A stretch of DNA of 64,000 nucleotides, taken from the NCBI GenBank assembly GCA_023512835.1, contig CM042087.1, forward strand, positions 17,020,853-17,084,852, in the 5' to 3' direction. Both the position numbers and the translations under genes were made by a program. Every line of letters starts with the position of its first letter. Within the stretch, counting starts at the first letter, position 1. Source of the stretch: Taxillus chinensis (Eukaryota > Streptophyta > Magnoliopsida > Santalales > Loranthaceae). Below the pieces are notes generated by a model that saw nothing but the letters and a program-made list of their open reading frames with translations, was not told the origin of the DNA and searched no databases. Positions 21,623 through 33,657 of the stretch are shown here, piece after piece.

Positions 21623-22169
21623 CGACCCTGCCGACACTCCAACCTTCGAACCCTGACCTGCAATACCGTTGAGTTTTCGGCCCGTTGACCGTTGACCTTC
21701 GACCTGCCGACACTTCGACCCGTTGACCGTTGACTTTTGCCCCACTGAAATTCGACCCACCGAAGCTTCGACCCTGCCGACACTTCGACCTGCCGACACT
21801 TCGAATCTCCGACCCTTTCTGCCTTCGCTGATTCTTTTTTCGCTGGCTTCTCGCGTCAACTCTTTTTTTCACGGGCTTCCCTTTATTCTTCTCGCTGGCT
21901 TCACGGGACTCATCTTCTGCGCTGACCATCAGACAGAGAATAACTCACCAACCTGTCAGTCACATGCGTTGCTAAAATACAAGTTCAAAAAGGCAGTCAC
22001 GAGCTCCCATGTTTTCCGCACAGGCTGCCCACCAGACAAAATACAAATCTACAAATTAAAATACTGAATCAAATAATACTGCAATTATGACAGTCCAGCC
22101 AAAGAGGGAAAAGAACAAACTTTCTGCAATCCTTTAAAAGCAGTTGCCCGTCCCTGCATCAAAAAAAAA

Positions 22170-22370
22170 AAGGAGGATTCTTTTTGGAGAGAAAAAACTC
22201 GTTAGAAAAAGAAGAAGGAGGATTCTTTTTGGAGAGAAAAAATTCGTTAAAAAAAAAAGGAGGATTCTTTTTGGAGAGGAAAAACTCGTTAGAAAAAGAA
22301 GAAGGAGGATTCTTTTTGGAGAGAAAAAATTCGTTAGAAAAAAAAAGGGAGAGATTCTTTGGAGAGAGCC
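22170..22370. repeat. Four-and-a-half 44-bp tandem units in Ogre 5' LTR
   Basis: Units begin near 22171, 22216, 22259, 22303 and 22349 and share AGGAGGATTCTTTTTGGAG followed by A-rich sequence and TCGTTAGAAAAAG. The same array lies in the 3' LTR at about 36850-37050. The long low-complexity ORFs on both strands here are repeat artefacts. Confidence 0.9.
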
Positions 22371-23259
22371 ACCATCGTGAAATCAAAAAAAAGAGAAACA
22401 GAGAGAGACCCTTCATTGTTAAAAAACCTGCTACCATTTTTCCGCCCCAGCTTCATCCCTGCAAAAAGAAAAGAGAGGAATCCCTCCATCGTTCTAGTGC
22501 AGAGAAAGAAAAAGAGGAGGAGGACCCAAGAAAAAGAGAAAACCCTGCTGCCATCTTCACATCCAGTTGCCTAATTCCAGATTTTTGCTCAACACTCCCC
22601 CTGTCCTAAAAGCAAAATCGTCCAAGTCTTTCCAATCCCTTTTCCCTGACACCTCATTACGCCTTTTTACCCAAAAAAAAAAACAAAAAAAAGAGACAAT
22701 TCCAGTCCTGCTTTTTGTTTTCTCTTCCTACGTCTCCATCAAAACAAAAAAAAATCGTTTCTTCATTCCCCTATTCCTTACACCTTACACCCATTCTCCT
22801 CAATTCCAGCCCAAAAAAATCTGAATCCAAAATATACATCATCCTCATTTCCCACGTTTTCTACCCAAAAACCCGAAAAAAGGGCTATCGGCGTGGACAA
22901 GATTTGCGCAGCGATTCGGTGTTCAAAGCTTCAAAGTCGGTTCAGCCCTTATTTCTTCATTACTTTTCAGCTTATTCATTTTGATATTTGATGTAACTCT
23001 TAATATTTCCTTGTATTTCTTTTTTTCTTTTATTGGTTGCATTGTGTTTTCCTTGTATTTCCCTTTCCTTTATATATGTGTACCTTGTAATATGTAAAAT
23101 ATAGCACAAAAAAAAAACAACAAACAAAGAAAAAGAGAGAGAGCAAAGGGAGGCATGAAGAAAAAGAAAAGAAAAAAGAGTGAATCATTATTTGATTTGT
23201 GGATGTCACAATCACACACATCACTTTACATGTTATTGTGTTAGTTCATAGTTTTATCC

Positions 23260-23571
23260 TTGCAAAAAAAGAAACAACAAAAAAGAAAACATTTTCAAAA
23301 CCACAAAATGCATTTCAAAAAAAAAAAACAAAAACAAAAAACAAACGAACAAAACAAAGCAAAACAAAAACAAACAAAAAAAATGTTTTCATGTTTTCAA
23401 ACAAAAAAAAAAAAAAAAAAACAAAATTAGTACTTCAATTTCCAAAACCAAAAAAAAAAGGCAAAAAAAAAACATAAAGACCAAAATGTTTTTTTTACAA
23501 AATATAGAAAACAAAAAAAATGTATGTTTTCTAACCCAAAAAAAAAAAAAAAAACAAAACAAAAAAAACAA

Positions 23572-23603
<32 letters not shown>

Positions 23604-23620
23604 CAAAAAAAAAGGGGAAA
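23260..23620. repeat. A-rich simple sequence in Ogre 5' LTR
   Basis: Long runs of A broken by single C or G bases (CAAAA and CAAAAAA words). A variant of different length sits at about 37945-38315 in the 3' LTR. Lys-rich plus-strand and Phe-rich minus-strand ORFs here are artefacts of composition. Confidence 0.9.
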
Positions 23621-24091
23621 GATAAAAATCATTTTCTAGGACTTCAATTTCTCCAAAACAAAACCAAAAAACCAAAACCAACCCATAGGATCTCATTCCC
23701 CACTTCAAACAAAAACCCAAAAACTTTTAGGATTCCCTTTAGAAACCTAGGGTAAATCAATCTTAACCATAACTTCGACAAATAACTTAGTCAAATAAAA
23801 ATCATAGACTTTTTAGGAAATTTAACCCAATCACAGCAGTACAAATAAAATAAAACCTCCTCCTCCTAAATTAGATACGAAAAGGGCGCCGTAGGGGTGC
23901 TAATCCTTCCCTACACGTAACCAACTCCCGAACCCATCTCTGATAACGCAGACCACACACTTAAAACTACTCAAAGTAGAGGGTATCCAACTGTACCCCA
24001 AAAACAGTTGGTGGCGACTCTAAAATTTCTCACCATTGGTCTAGTTTGAGCTCACCCCAAAAGGGCCCGGACGAAATCCAGTGATGACAGC

Positions 24092-24109
24092 TGGCGACTC
24101 TGCTGGGGA
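24092..24109 (+). other. Primer binding site of Ogre-like element
   Basis: TGGCGACTCTGCTGGGGA begins two bases after the LTR end. This PBS type is characteristic of Ogre/Tat elements, for which tRNA-Arg has been assigned. The exact tRNA should be matched against the host tRNA set. Confidence 0.8.
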
Positions 24110-24743
24110 CATAAGAATGAACACTTTAGAGAGTTAGGTCTAGAACTAGGACTTAGGAGGTTATATTTAATTGTGCTGTTGTATATATGTAACTGTCATG
24201 CCAAGTTTGTTTTCATACAATTGTCATTTAAACTGTGATTTATTTATACGCTTTCATTACCATGATAGTTGTGATTTATTGCTTTCCATACTTGTTGCAT
24301 TCATGCATAACCCTATACCTGGGTTTAACACAGTTTAGGTTAGCGAGGTTCAGTACGGTCCCCAACGCGTTGATCATTATCCGCAATAGGGCCTCGGACT
24401 CCTCACTCAAGCTTGAGGTTCTTTTAAGGCACGTCCTTTTAAGATCCCCCTCCGGTAAATCCCATGGTGTACGGAGCCCTCTATTAAGGAAGTTTGGGAA
24501 CCAACGAATAAGATAGGGGTAGCAATAAAAACCCATCAGGGGTATTGACCCACATTTTGTTTGCTCATTCCATGACATGCTAACCTTTGTTTTGTAGGGT
24601 AGTCCTTAAGTCATCCCCTGCACATATTAGCTGTTTTTTTACTATTGGTTTGTTCTTTTTCTTATCTAACTGCCTTGATATATATTAACCTGTCATCCTA
24701 ATCTATCATCATGCATAACATAACATTCATCATTCATATAGGC
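24110..24743 (+). other. Ogre-like 5' leader
   Basis: Untranslated leader between the PBS and the first ORF. No coding signal; the minus-strand ORF at 24276-24578 is unsupported. The ATG at 24744 follows CATTCATATAG, a plausible 3' splice site. Leader introns are known in some Tat elements, but none can be shown here. Confidence 0.6.
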
Positions 24744-26186
24744 ATGGCAACTTTCAGTCATCTCCTAAAAGGCCTTCAGGACAAGGAGACTGTCATAGTG
24801 GTGGCCCAAGCATCGGGAGACATTCAATTTCGCCTTGGAGATTTCCTACCAGGAGAGGCTTACAAGGCAGAACATGTTATCATAGAAGATCAGCTGGACT
24901 ACACTAAGGAGGTACAGACAATATGGAAGCAGTGGTCAAACGAAAGGAAAAGCATATACATACAACAGTTTGGGGATTTGCTCCATGTGACCGAGCTACT
25001 GGCCGATACGGATATGCTTGGGGCAGCCATTTATTTCTGGGAGCCTCGACGGCGGTGTTTTGACCTCAACGGCATAGATCTTGTTCCCACAATAGAAGAA
25101 TACAGAAGATTATTGGACATCCCCGTTGAAAACAAAATGAAAATCTATCTGCCAGAGCCCAGAAGGTCCTGCCGAAGGGCCTTTGCTGAAATCATGGGAA
25201 AGCCAGTATGGGACTCACCGGTGGTCACAACTTACGGTGGGCGCGAATATCTTCCATGGGCAACAATCAAAGAAGTAATACAAACTGCAACGGAAGCGGA
25301 GGCACACAAATTGCTTACACTAGCTATATATGGGCTAGTCATTTTCCCGAGGATACCGGCCCACGTTGATGGGGCAATTGTAGATTTGGTCCAGCAGGTG
25401 CTCAAGGGATGTGACCCTACTCCTGCTATCTTGGTCTGAAACCATCCGATCTCTTACTTACCTAAGGAGTAAGGGCTCGGGACAGTTCATGGGGTGCCTA
25501 CCTCTCCTGTGTACCTGGTTGCAAGGTCATTTCCCCTGTAGTGTTCATCGTTTCCCTGCTGTTTATCAAGTACCAGCCACAACGCTACTAGATATTCTGC
25601 TCAGCAAATGGAGCCTACCAAAAGACTTTGAGAGCTGGAAAAAGAAGTTGGAAAGCCTCACAGAAGCTGACATTACTTGGACTGCTCCTTGGATGCCGGT
25701 GGTCTCCATGACATATAGCTGCGGGGACTACAATTGGGTTCCACTTTTAGGTCCCTAGGGAGGAACTGCATATGCACCACTCGCAGGTGGGAAGACAAGT
25801 GGGGCGTCATCGGATTATTCCCGTGCTCTTTGGCATGGAAGAGTGTGACTTCACTTACAAGCAAACCATGCTCACAAGAAGAAGGCAAGAAGATGTATCA
25901 AGCATGGTCCACACCACGCAAGATTCAACCCAACAGTTCAAAACCTGGTGTTTTCCCAAAGATACATATCTTGGAGGGCACAACACAAGCCACAACTAAC
26001 TTCAGACATGAAGGCTATCCTCCAGGAGAATCGGACTTTAAGGCAACAGATCCAGGAGGCTAGAAGCATCTCTAGAAGGAACTCTTCAAAGGTGCGAGTT
26101 GAGGGAAAAACAGATCGCGACCATAATGAAGCGGCGGGAGGATGCGGGTGAACGACCACCCCCAGAAAAGAGGCGTCGTGCTCCTT
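24744..26186 (+). pseudogene. Ogre-like ORF1 (plant-mobile-domain-like protein), frameshifted
   Basis: ATG 24744 gives MATFSHLLKGLQDKETV. The first 231 codons are open to TGA 25437-25439. Features are WKQWSNERKSIYIQQFGDL, ISFWEP-like YFWEPRRRCFDL, and the VPTIEEYRRLLDIP block typical of the extra ORF1 of Ogre/Tat elements (plant mobile domain family). Homology continues in a shifted frame 25411-25758 (LRSKGSGQFMGCLPLL, ITWTAPWM, GDYNWVPLLGP), then in another at 25772-25999 (GRHRIIPVLFGMEECDF). A short charged, helical-looking tail follows (MKAILQENRTLRQQIQEA, about 26010-26065). At least two frameshifts break it. Its role in the element is unknown. Confidence 0.78.
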
Positions 26187-26476
26187 AGGAGATGACTGAA
26201 AGAATGCCTTAAGATCATGTAGTGATAGCTTTCATTTTACATGGCATTTCAGCACTTGTACGTTTGCATTAAGTGTTTGTATTGTGTGTTTGGTTTGTAA
26301 TAAAGTTGTTTGTTTTTTTAACCCTTCGCATATACATTCCATGCATACATGCATATCAAATAAAAGAAAATCAAATTAAAGTTCCCTTGTACCCAGGTGG
26401 GTAGCAGCCTCCCTCCAGGATTGCGCACTCTTACAATCTCAGATCCCGGCGCAATCAAACACCTCAACCGCAGCCA
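26187..26476 (+). other. Spacer between Ogre-like ORF1 and gag
   Basis: AT-rich and non-coding. Holds an untranslated stretch ending at the gag ATG (26477). No motif recognised. Confidence 0.6.
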
Positions 26477-28270
26477 ATGGCAGAAGAAACAGAGAACAGG
26501 CTCATGGGTTTGGAACAGTCACAACAAACCCTTCAGGGGCAAATGTCTGCAATTATGGAAATGCTCACAAAATTGACTAAAGAAAGAGGAAGAATTCCGA
26601 CTGGGGGAACTACCAATCACCATCAAGAGCAGGGACAGGAGGCCGTTCAGTCACCCAACCTGGCTCCAAGCCAGGCACCCACATACCATCCTGCTATGGC
26701 ACAACCTCCAACCCCAAATCAAACTCATTTCACTATGCCTGCACCGGGAAATGTAATGGAAGCAGTGGGTTCCCCAGCTCCTCAGGAAAATGTTGAGTCC
26801 TTCGCTCTACGCCGACTCGAGGAAAGGTTGAAAGCCGTAGAAGGCACTGACAGCTATGGCATGACTAGCCCGCAAGACTTATGCTTAGTCCCTGGGGTGG
26901 TGCTACCGCCAAAATTCAAAATGCCAGAGTTTGAAAAGTTCAACGGGACCCAATGTCCGAGGACACATCTGGCCATGTATTGTCAAAAGATGGCTGCTTA
27001 TGCTGGTGAAGACAAGCTCCTCATGCATGGTTTCCAGGAAAGCCTAACTGGGGCATCTCTTCGCTGGTACTTTCAGCTAAATGGAAATCGCGTCAAGACG
27101 TGGAAGGAATTAGCTACTTCCTTCTTGGCACAGTACAAACATGTCACCGAACTGGCGTTGGATCGATTAACCCTGCAGTCCATGGAGAAGGGATCCGAAG
27201 AGAATTTCAAAGATTATGCACGAAGATGGAGGTTCAACCTCCTCTTACCGAAAGAGAGCTCACTACTCTTTTTATCAACACACTAAAAGGCGTATACTAC
27301 GACAAAATTGATAGGTAACGTCTCCAATAACTTTGCAGACTTGGTTGCATCCGGTGAACGCGTAGAAAGTGGAATTAAAGGAGGAAAGCTAAAGGGTGAT
27401 GCAGCTGAGGCATCAAAACGGTTTCAACTACCAGCGAAAAAGAAGGAAAATGAAACCAACCTGGTATACCCATCACACCAGTCAATACAACCAACGTTCT
27501 ACCAAGCGTCAGGATGCTACAGAGGGTCATCGGTAGCTGCTTATGCTGCACCTGCTCCATCTCCCCAATTCATGCCATACCTGCCACAAGGAGGCGTCCC
27601 ATTTCCATACTCAATGGTACCTAACTCATTTCAACCGAGAGCACCATACCCAGAACAATCAAGGCCAGCAGCTCAAGAAGGACCAGGAGCCGCATTTCAA
27701 GGACAGGGGCAACCAAGGGCCCCGACCCAGCAAGCAGGAGCGAATCAGGCTTCTCGTCGACCACGACAAGAGTTTGACCCGATCCCAATGACATATGCCG
27801 AACTATATCCCAAGCTTTTAGAGGCAAGGATGGTAACCCCTATACCCTTGGGAGAAATAAAGACTCCTCCCCCGGCCTGGTACAAGCCGGATGCCAGGTG
27901 CGAATATCATGCAGGTGGAGATGGACATGATATCGAAAACTGTATAACGTTCAAAAGGAAGGTTCAGGCATTAAAGGATGCAAAGTGGCTGGATTTTTCC
28001 GCACTGGCTGGGACACCAAATGTGAACAGCAATCCTCTCCCAGAACACTCCAACAATGTTGCTAGTATCGAGAAGGAAGGGCGGCTGGAAAGGTTCTCTC
28101 AAGTACAAATGGAGAAAATATATTTGTTTACTCATTACGGGAACATGGCTATATATCGGCTAAAGATGCGCCAAAAGCACGGAATGGAACAGATAGGGAA
28201 AAACAATGCCCTTATCATAAGATGGCACAGGGACATGGCATCACAGAATGTACTGAGTTTTCTGAAGTAG
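26477..28270 (+). pseudogene. Ogre-like gag (capsid and first zinc-knuckle-like region), frameshifted
   Basis: ATG 26477 (MAEETENRLMGLEQSQQTL, helical N-terminus). The capsid region shows FEKFNGTQCPRTHLAMYCQKM, GASLRWYFQL and SFLAQYKHV, the retrotransposon gag fold of Tat elements. The frame shifts near 27235 and returns at about 27308 (an insertion in the KIDR/IGNVSNNF region), so two indels compensate. From 27308: GNVSNNFADLVASGERVESGIKGGKL, a Gln/Pro-rich linker, and PDARCEYHAGGDGHDIENC, a CxxH...GHxxxxC knuckle-like motif. The true frame moves again near 28200 into the next ORF. Confidence 0.85.
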
Positions 28271-29859
28271 TGCAAAAGCTCATGGACCAAAGGATGATCG
28301 AATTCTCCACGGAAGAGATAGGCAGTCAATGCCACATGATTCAAAGAGACGTGTCATACACACCGTCATGGGTGCCAACCCCCCTTGTCTTGAATGTCAA
28401 GACTCCAGAAATCCCGCTACTGCCTCATGGAATCACACCTCTCACCATACGGGTGCCTGCCCCTTTCCCCTACAAGACGGATAATGCAGTCCCGTGGAAC
28501 TATAACTGTGAGGTAGTTCAGGGAGCCGCTACAGCAGAAAAGAAGACCAGGAGCGGTCGGGCTTACGCCCCTGAGATAGTTGACAAAGCAAGGAAAGAGA
28601 AAGCTGTAGAACAAGACATTGAGCCTACGCTGGAAGCAACAAAGAAGGGAACACCGATCACTGAAGAAGAAACCACAGAATTTCTGAAACTCATGAAGCA
28701 AAGCGAGTATAATATTGTGGATCAATTAAGCCGGCAACCGGCTCGCATCTCCCTGCTCTCATTGATAATGGATTCCCAACCTCACCGGGAAGCACTGCTG
28801 AAGGTTCTAAGCCAAGCCTATGTTCCTCCAACCATCCCGGTGGCAAATGTGGATGGATTCACCAGTAACCTCATTATGAACAACGTCATCAGTTTTGGAG
28901 ATGACGAGTTACCCCAGGAAGGGAAAGGACATATAAAAGCTTTGCACATCACGGTCAAATGCAAGGAACACACCATAGCCCGCGTACTTATCAACAACGG
29001 CTCGGCATTGAACATTATGCCCTTGCATATACTACAACAACTTCCAATGGACGCATCCTATATGCGTCCCTGTACGATGAAGGTACGGGCATTCGATGGA
29101 GGAAAGCGTGACGTAGTGGGAACTCTGGATATTCCCCTCATGGTTGGGCCAATTACTTTTATGGTGGAATTTCAGGTGATGGACATCACGCCATATTACA
29201 GCTGTCTGTTGGGAAGACCCTGGATCCACACCGCAGGGGCAGTGCCGTCAAGCCTCCACCAAAAAATGAAATTTGTAATGGGGGACCAGCTCATTTGCAT
29301 CTCTGGCGAGACAAGTTTCCTCGTCACCAAACCGGCATCAGTTCCTTATATTGAAAGCCACGAAGATGTGCCAGAGTGCTCCTATCGGGCCTTTGAGATG
29401 GTGAATGTCGCTTCTGCCCCAGACCATCATCTCTCGAAGGCAGCAAAAATGGTTGCAGCCACTATGATCAAACAGGGGTACAAACCGGGGCAAGGGTTAG
29501 GCCTGACAGCTCAAGGGATTCAGAAACCCCTGACCATCCGAGAAAATACCGAAAAGTTTGGGCTAGGCTACGTCCCTACAAAAGCTGACAGACAGAGGGA
29601 AGCTATCAAGAAGAGGGAAGTCAGAATGGCAAGATTGCAGAAAAGGCCAGTACAAGAAGAAAGGAGAAGCTTTCCCCCTTTGAATGTTACATTCCGAAGT
29701 GGAGGGTTTATCCACAAGAGCCAACTTGAGCCCGAGACGGGGACTGCAGCCGCATTGGACACAAACAAGTATGCACCAAATGAGATGGCTCAGTTAGTGC
29801 GAGAGGAGCCTAACCAGCCATTGAACAATTGGACCAGCCTGGACCTCCCCATAATGTAA
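28222..29859 (+). pseudogene. Ogre-like protease region with G-patch (catalytic Asp changed to Asn)
   Basis: An open frame of 545 codons in a different phase from the upstream gag. It begins MAQGHGITECTEFSEVV (second knuckle-like motif) and carries a retropepsin segment. The active-site motif reads LINNGSALNIMP; the codon at 28993-28995 is AAC where Tat proteases have Asp (DNGS/DTGA type). CLLGRPWIHTAGAVPSSLHQ is the conserved C-terminal protease block. A G-patch follows (IKQGYKPGQGLGL, residues about 413-430), a known extra domain of this lineage. It ends TAA 29857-29859. The protease should be inactive. Confidence 0.9.
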
Positions 29860-30037
29860 TGCTTACGGGTCGCTGGGATTTAATGTATTCTACTTGAATG
29901 TACTTTGAAGCTGTGAACATTTGTTTTTCCTTAAACCTTCCAATAAAATACGTTTTTCAAAATCTTTCATGGTGCATTCCATTCATAACATATGCATATC
30001 ATATTTGGTTACCAACTTGTCATTCTCTTATAAACAG
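29860..30037 (+). other. Candidate Ogre-type intron between protease and RT
   Basis: The 178 bp after the protease stop is AT-rich and holds GT dinucleotides. It ends in TTCTCTTATAAACAG (acceptor at 30036-30037) just before the RT polyprotein frame. Ogre elements splice out an intron at this position to fuse gag-pro to RT. The donor is not certain from sequence alone. Confidence 0.45.
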
Positions 30038-33000
30038 GCATCACAATGTCAATGAAAACATAGTATGCGAAAGCGAAACGAGATGCCAAAGGTTTGACCA
30101 AAGTCCAAACTGGGAGCAGCCCGTGTTTGAAGCTGATGAGAATGAGATAGAAGAGACACCTGAGCTACCAGGGGAGATTATATGCCTATTGGAAAGGGAA
30201 GACCGTTTATCCGTTCCAAGTGAAGACCCAGTAGAAACAGTGAATTTGGGGACGACAGCCGAACCAAAAGAATTGAGGGTGGGGTCTTTGATAGCTACCG
30301 ACATCAGGAGGAAGTTAATCGAGCTGTTAAGAAGCTACATCGACATTTTTGCATGGTCATACCAAGATATGCCCGGATTAGACACAGATATAGTGCAACA
30401 TCACATACCCGTGAAGCCGAGTGCAAGCCAAGATCAGCAAAATTGCGAAGAATGAGGCCAGGAGATGCTACCGAAGATTAAAGAAGAAGTCAAAAAGCAA
30501 TGGGATGCGGGTTTCCTAAGTGTCTCCCACTATCCAGAATGGGTCGCTAATGTTGTACCAGTACCAAAGAAAGGAGGCAAAGTACGCATGTGTGTCGACT
30601 ATAGAGATCTGAATTGGGCCAGTCCGAAAGACAACTTCCCGCTTCCTCATATTGATACCTTAGTAGATAATACAGCAAAACATGCTCTATTCTCCTTCAT
30701 GGATGGTTTCTCGGGCTATAATCAAATTCGTATGGCCCCCGAACACAAAGAAAGGACCACATTCACGACACTTTGGGGCACCTTTTGCTATAACGTGATG
30801 CCTTTTGGCCTGAGGAATGCAGGGGCAACCTATCAGCGAGCCATGGTGACCCTATTCCATGACATGATGCATAAAGAAGTCGAGGTATATGTGGACGACA
30901 TGATAGCCAAATCTCGAAGCACTGAAGATCATATCGAAGTACTCCGCAAGCTCTTCAACAGGCTACGAAAATATGAACTGAAATTGAACCCCGAAAAGTG
31001 CACTTTCGGAGCCATGTCGGGAAAACTGTTGGGTTTCATTGTGAGCCAAAAAGGAGTGGATATCGATCCAGATAAAGTTCGAGCTATCCAAGAGATGCCG
31101 CCGCCACGGACCATCAAGGAGGTTAGAGGATTCCTAGGGCGACTAAATTATATTGCCCGATTTATTTCCCAGCTGACAGCCACATGTGAACCCATTTTCA
31201 AGACTTTACGAAAGAACAACCCAGAAATTTGGAATGACAAGTGTCAAGAAGCTTTTGACAAGATCAAACAATATTTGTCTAATCCACCTATTCTGGTCCC
31301 ACCGGTACCGGATAAACCTCTGATCTTGTACTTGACCGTTCAGGAGTCAGCGATGGGTTGTGTCCTGGGGCAACAAGATTCTACAGGCAAGAAGGAGCAG
31401 GCCATTTATTACCTCAGCAAGAAGTTCACCATCAATGAAGAAAACTACACGCCCTTGGAGAAGACGTGCTGTGCTCTTGTCTGGATAACGAGAAGATTAA
31501 GGCAATACACCCTTTATCATACTACTTGGCTAATTTCAAGGCATGATCCGCTCAAATATCTCCTGGAAAAACCATCCATTTCTGGAAGAATCGCCAAATG
31601 GCAGTTGATCCTCTCAGAGTACGATATCATCTACGTACCTCAAAAAGCCATAAAAGGAAGTGCGATAGCCGACTATCTGGCAGATAGAGCGCTGGAAGAC
31701 TTTGAGCCCATGACTATTGGCTTCCCAGATGAGCACATTAACATCATTTCGGCCGAAGTATCAGACATATGGACGATGTGGTTCGATGGAGCCTCTAGTC
31801 TCTTAGGTCACGGTGTTGGGGCCATCCTGATATCCCCAAAAGGCGAACATTTCCCCATGGCGGCAAAGCTAACCTTCCCTTGTACAAACAATGTGGCAGA
31901 GTATGAGGCTTGTGTGATGGGACTTCAAGAAGTCATTCACAAAGGAATCAAAAAATTACGAGTGTTCGGCGATTCGACACTCATCATTTTTCAAGTAAGG
32001 GGTGAATGGGAGACTCGAAACCACAAATTAATCCCATATCGGAAGCACGTTGCAAAGTTAGCCGAGCAATTCGAAGACATCACATTTGAGTATATGCCCA
32101 GGGAATACAATCAGCTCCCAGACGCGCTGGCAACTCTAGCCTCCCTCCTTCGGCTAGACACAAAGTTGGAAGTTCAGTCTTTTGATATCCGCATACAAGA
32201 TGCTCCTGCACATTGCATGGCCATTGAAGGACACACTGAAGAAAAACCTTGGTTTGAGGACGTCAAACAATATTTGCTTAAGCAAGAATACCCAGCAGAG
32301 GCCACTGAATCTGATAAAAGAAATATCCGAAGGCCTGCATCCAACTATTATTTCGATGGCTCAATTCTGTATAAGAGAAACCACGACATGGTGCTATTGC
32401 GGTGTGTGGCAAAAGAAGAATCAACGCAAATCATGAAAGAAGTGCACGAAGGGGAATGTGGTTCACATGCAAACGGACATGCATTAACAAGACAAATCAT
32501 GCGAATGGGCTACTATTGGATCACCATGGAAAAAGATTGCATTGAATATGTGCGCAAATGCCTCAACTGTCAAATTTATGGCGACAAGATTCAAGTACCG
32601 CCGTCTAAACTACACGTGATGGTCTCCCCGTGGCCGTTCTCACTTTGGGGCATTGACGTTATCGGACCAATATCTCCAAAAGCGTCTAATGGTCATCGTT
32701 TCATTTTGGTAGCCATTGATTACTTCACCAAGTGGGTAGAAGCAGCATCATACGCTAATGTCACACAAGCTGTGGTACTTCGATTTATACGAAACAATAT
32801 CATATGCCGATATGGTCTTCCCGAGCAGATCATAACGAACAATGCTGCCAATTTGAACAGCCGGATGATAGGGAGGTTGTGCGAAACATACAAAATTCAA
32901 CACCGCAACTCGACCCCTTATCGCCCAAAGATGAATGGAGCAGTTGAGGCAGCCAACAAGAACATCAAGAACATTATCAGAAAGATGACCGAAACGTACA

Positions 33001-33497
33001 AAGATTGGCACGAGAAGCTGCCTTACGCTTTGCATGCTTATCGTACCTCAGTGCGTACATCGACTGGGGCAACTCCATTTTCTTTGGTCTATGGCATGGA
33101 AGCAGTTCTACCGCTCGAAGTGGAGATACCTTCCCTCCGAATACTTAAGGACACTCAGCTCGAAGAAGCAGAATGGGTCCAAAGTCGTTATGAGCAGTTG
33201 AATTTAACTGAAGGCAAACGCCTGGCAGCAGTTTGCAGAGGACAGCTGTATCAACAGAGAATGATGAACATTTACAATAAAAAGGTGAAGCCCAGAAGCT
33301 TTCAAGAGGATGATCTTGTCCTCAAGAAGATCTTGCCAATTCAACATGACCATAGAGGCAAGTGGACTCCCAATTATGAAGGCCCATATGTTGTTAAAAA
33401 AGCATTCTTAGGAGGCGCATTGATCCTTGCCAAAATGGACGGAGACGAGCTTCCTAATCCAGTGAATAGCGATGCCGTCAAAAAGTTTTATGCTTAA
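30038..33497 (+). pseudogene. Ogre-like pol: RT, RNase H, archaeal-type RNase H and integrase (integrase Asp changed to Asn)
   Basis: Open from before 30038. Two compensating one-base indels (about 30420 and 30462) leave a short out-of-frame stretch. The 1010-codon ORF from 30465 carries RT motifs (CVDYRDLN, FMDGFSGYNQI, MPFGLRNAGATYQR, YVDD at residues 142-145). RNase H 1 covers about 285-410. The second, archaeal-type RNase H covers about 435-565 (WFDGAS with Asp 441, EYEACVMGL, FGDSTL, PDALA). The integrase has H/C zinc-finger residues (HANGHA...CLNCQ) and core residues Asp 731 (GIDVIGP) and Glu 828. Residue 792 is Asn (codon 32838-32840 AAC in IITNNAANL) where Asp is expected; the 35-residue spacing to Glu confirms the position. 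The dual RNase H identifies the Tat/Ogre lineage. Confidence 0.95.
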
Positions 33498-33542
33498 ACT
33501 CTCATGTCTCCCAATGGGATTCACATTCCTGTAATGAGCGGA

Positions 33543-33570
33543 CTTGGTGAAAACCCGAAAGGGCACCAAG
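33543..33570 (+). other. RNA hairpin motif, copy 1
   Basis: CTTGGTG (33543-33549) pairs with CACCAAG (33564-33570); between them AAAA bulges and CCC-GAAA-GGG forms a 3-bp stem with a GNRA-type tetraloop. It lies 46 bp after the pol stop. The perfect pairing is seen directly; function is unknown. Confidence 0.7.
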
Positions 33571-33629
33571 GGTAAAATACAAAGCTCCAACAAAAGACAA
33601 AAAAAAAAAGAAAAGAAAAGAAAGGCGGA

Positions 33630-33657
33630 CTTGGTGAAAACCCGAAAGGGCACCAAG
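33630..33657 (+). other. RNA hairpin motif, copy 2
   Basis: Identical to the 33543-33570 hairpin, including the GCGGA before it and GGGTAAAATACAAAGC after it. The two copies lie 87 bp apart and are separated by an A-rich stretch. All paired bases are intact in both. Confidence 0.7.

Larger units (their letters stand above)
20988..24089 (+). repeat. Ogre-like 5' LTR
   Basis: TGTTGGACCCC at 20988 to CCAGTGATGACA at 24089, 3102 bp. Compared with the 3' LTR it lacks about 20 bp near 21110 and has a longer CGAAGCC tract. It contains CGAAG word repeats (21503-21622), a 44-bp tandem array (22170-22370) and very A-rich stretches (23260-23620). The 90-codon ORF at 21205 recurs in every copy of this LTR piece because the DNA is duplicated; there is no sign it encodes a protein. 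Confidence 0.95.

Noticed and set aside
21231..21929. Minus-strand ORF of 232 codons rich in GFEASRLRG
   Set aside because: A translation of the CGAAGCC word array; open in several frames at once because the array lacks stops.
23389..23755. Lys-rich plus and Phe-rich minus ORFs
   Set aside because: Products of A-rich simple sequence in the LTR, repeated in the 3' LTR with indels that change the frame.
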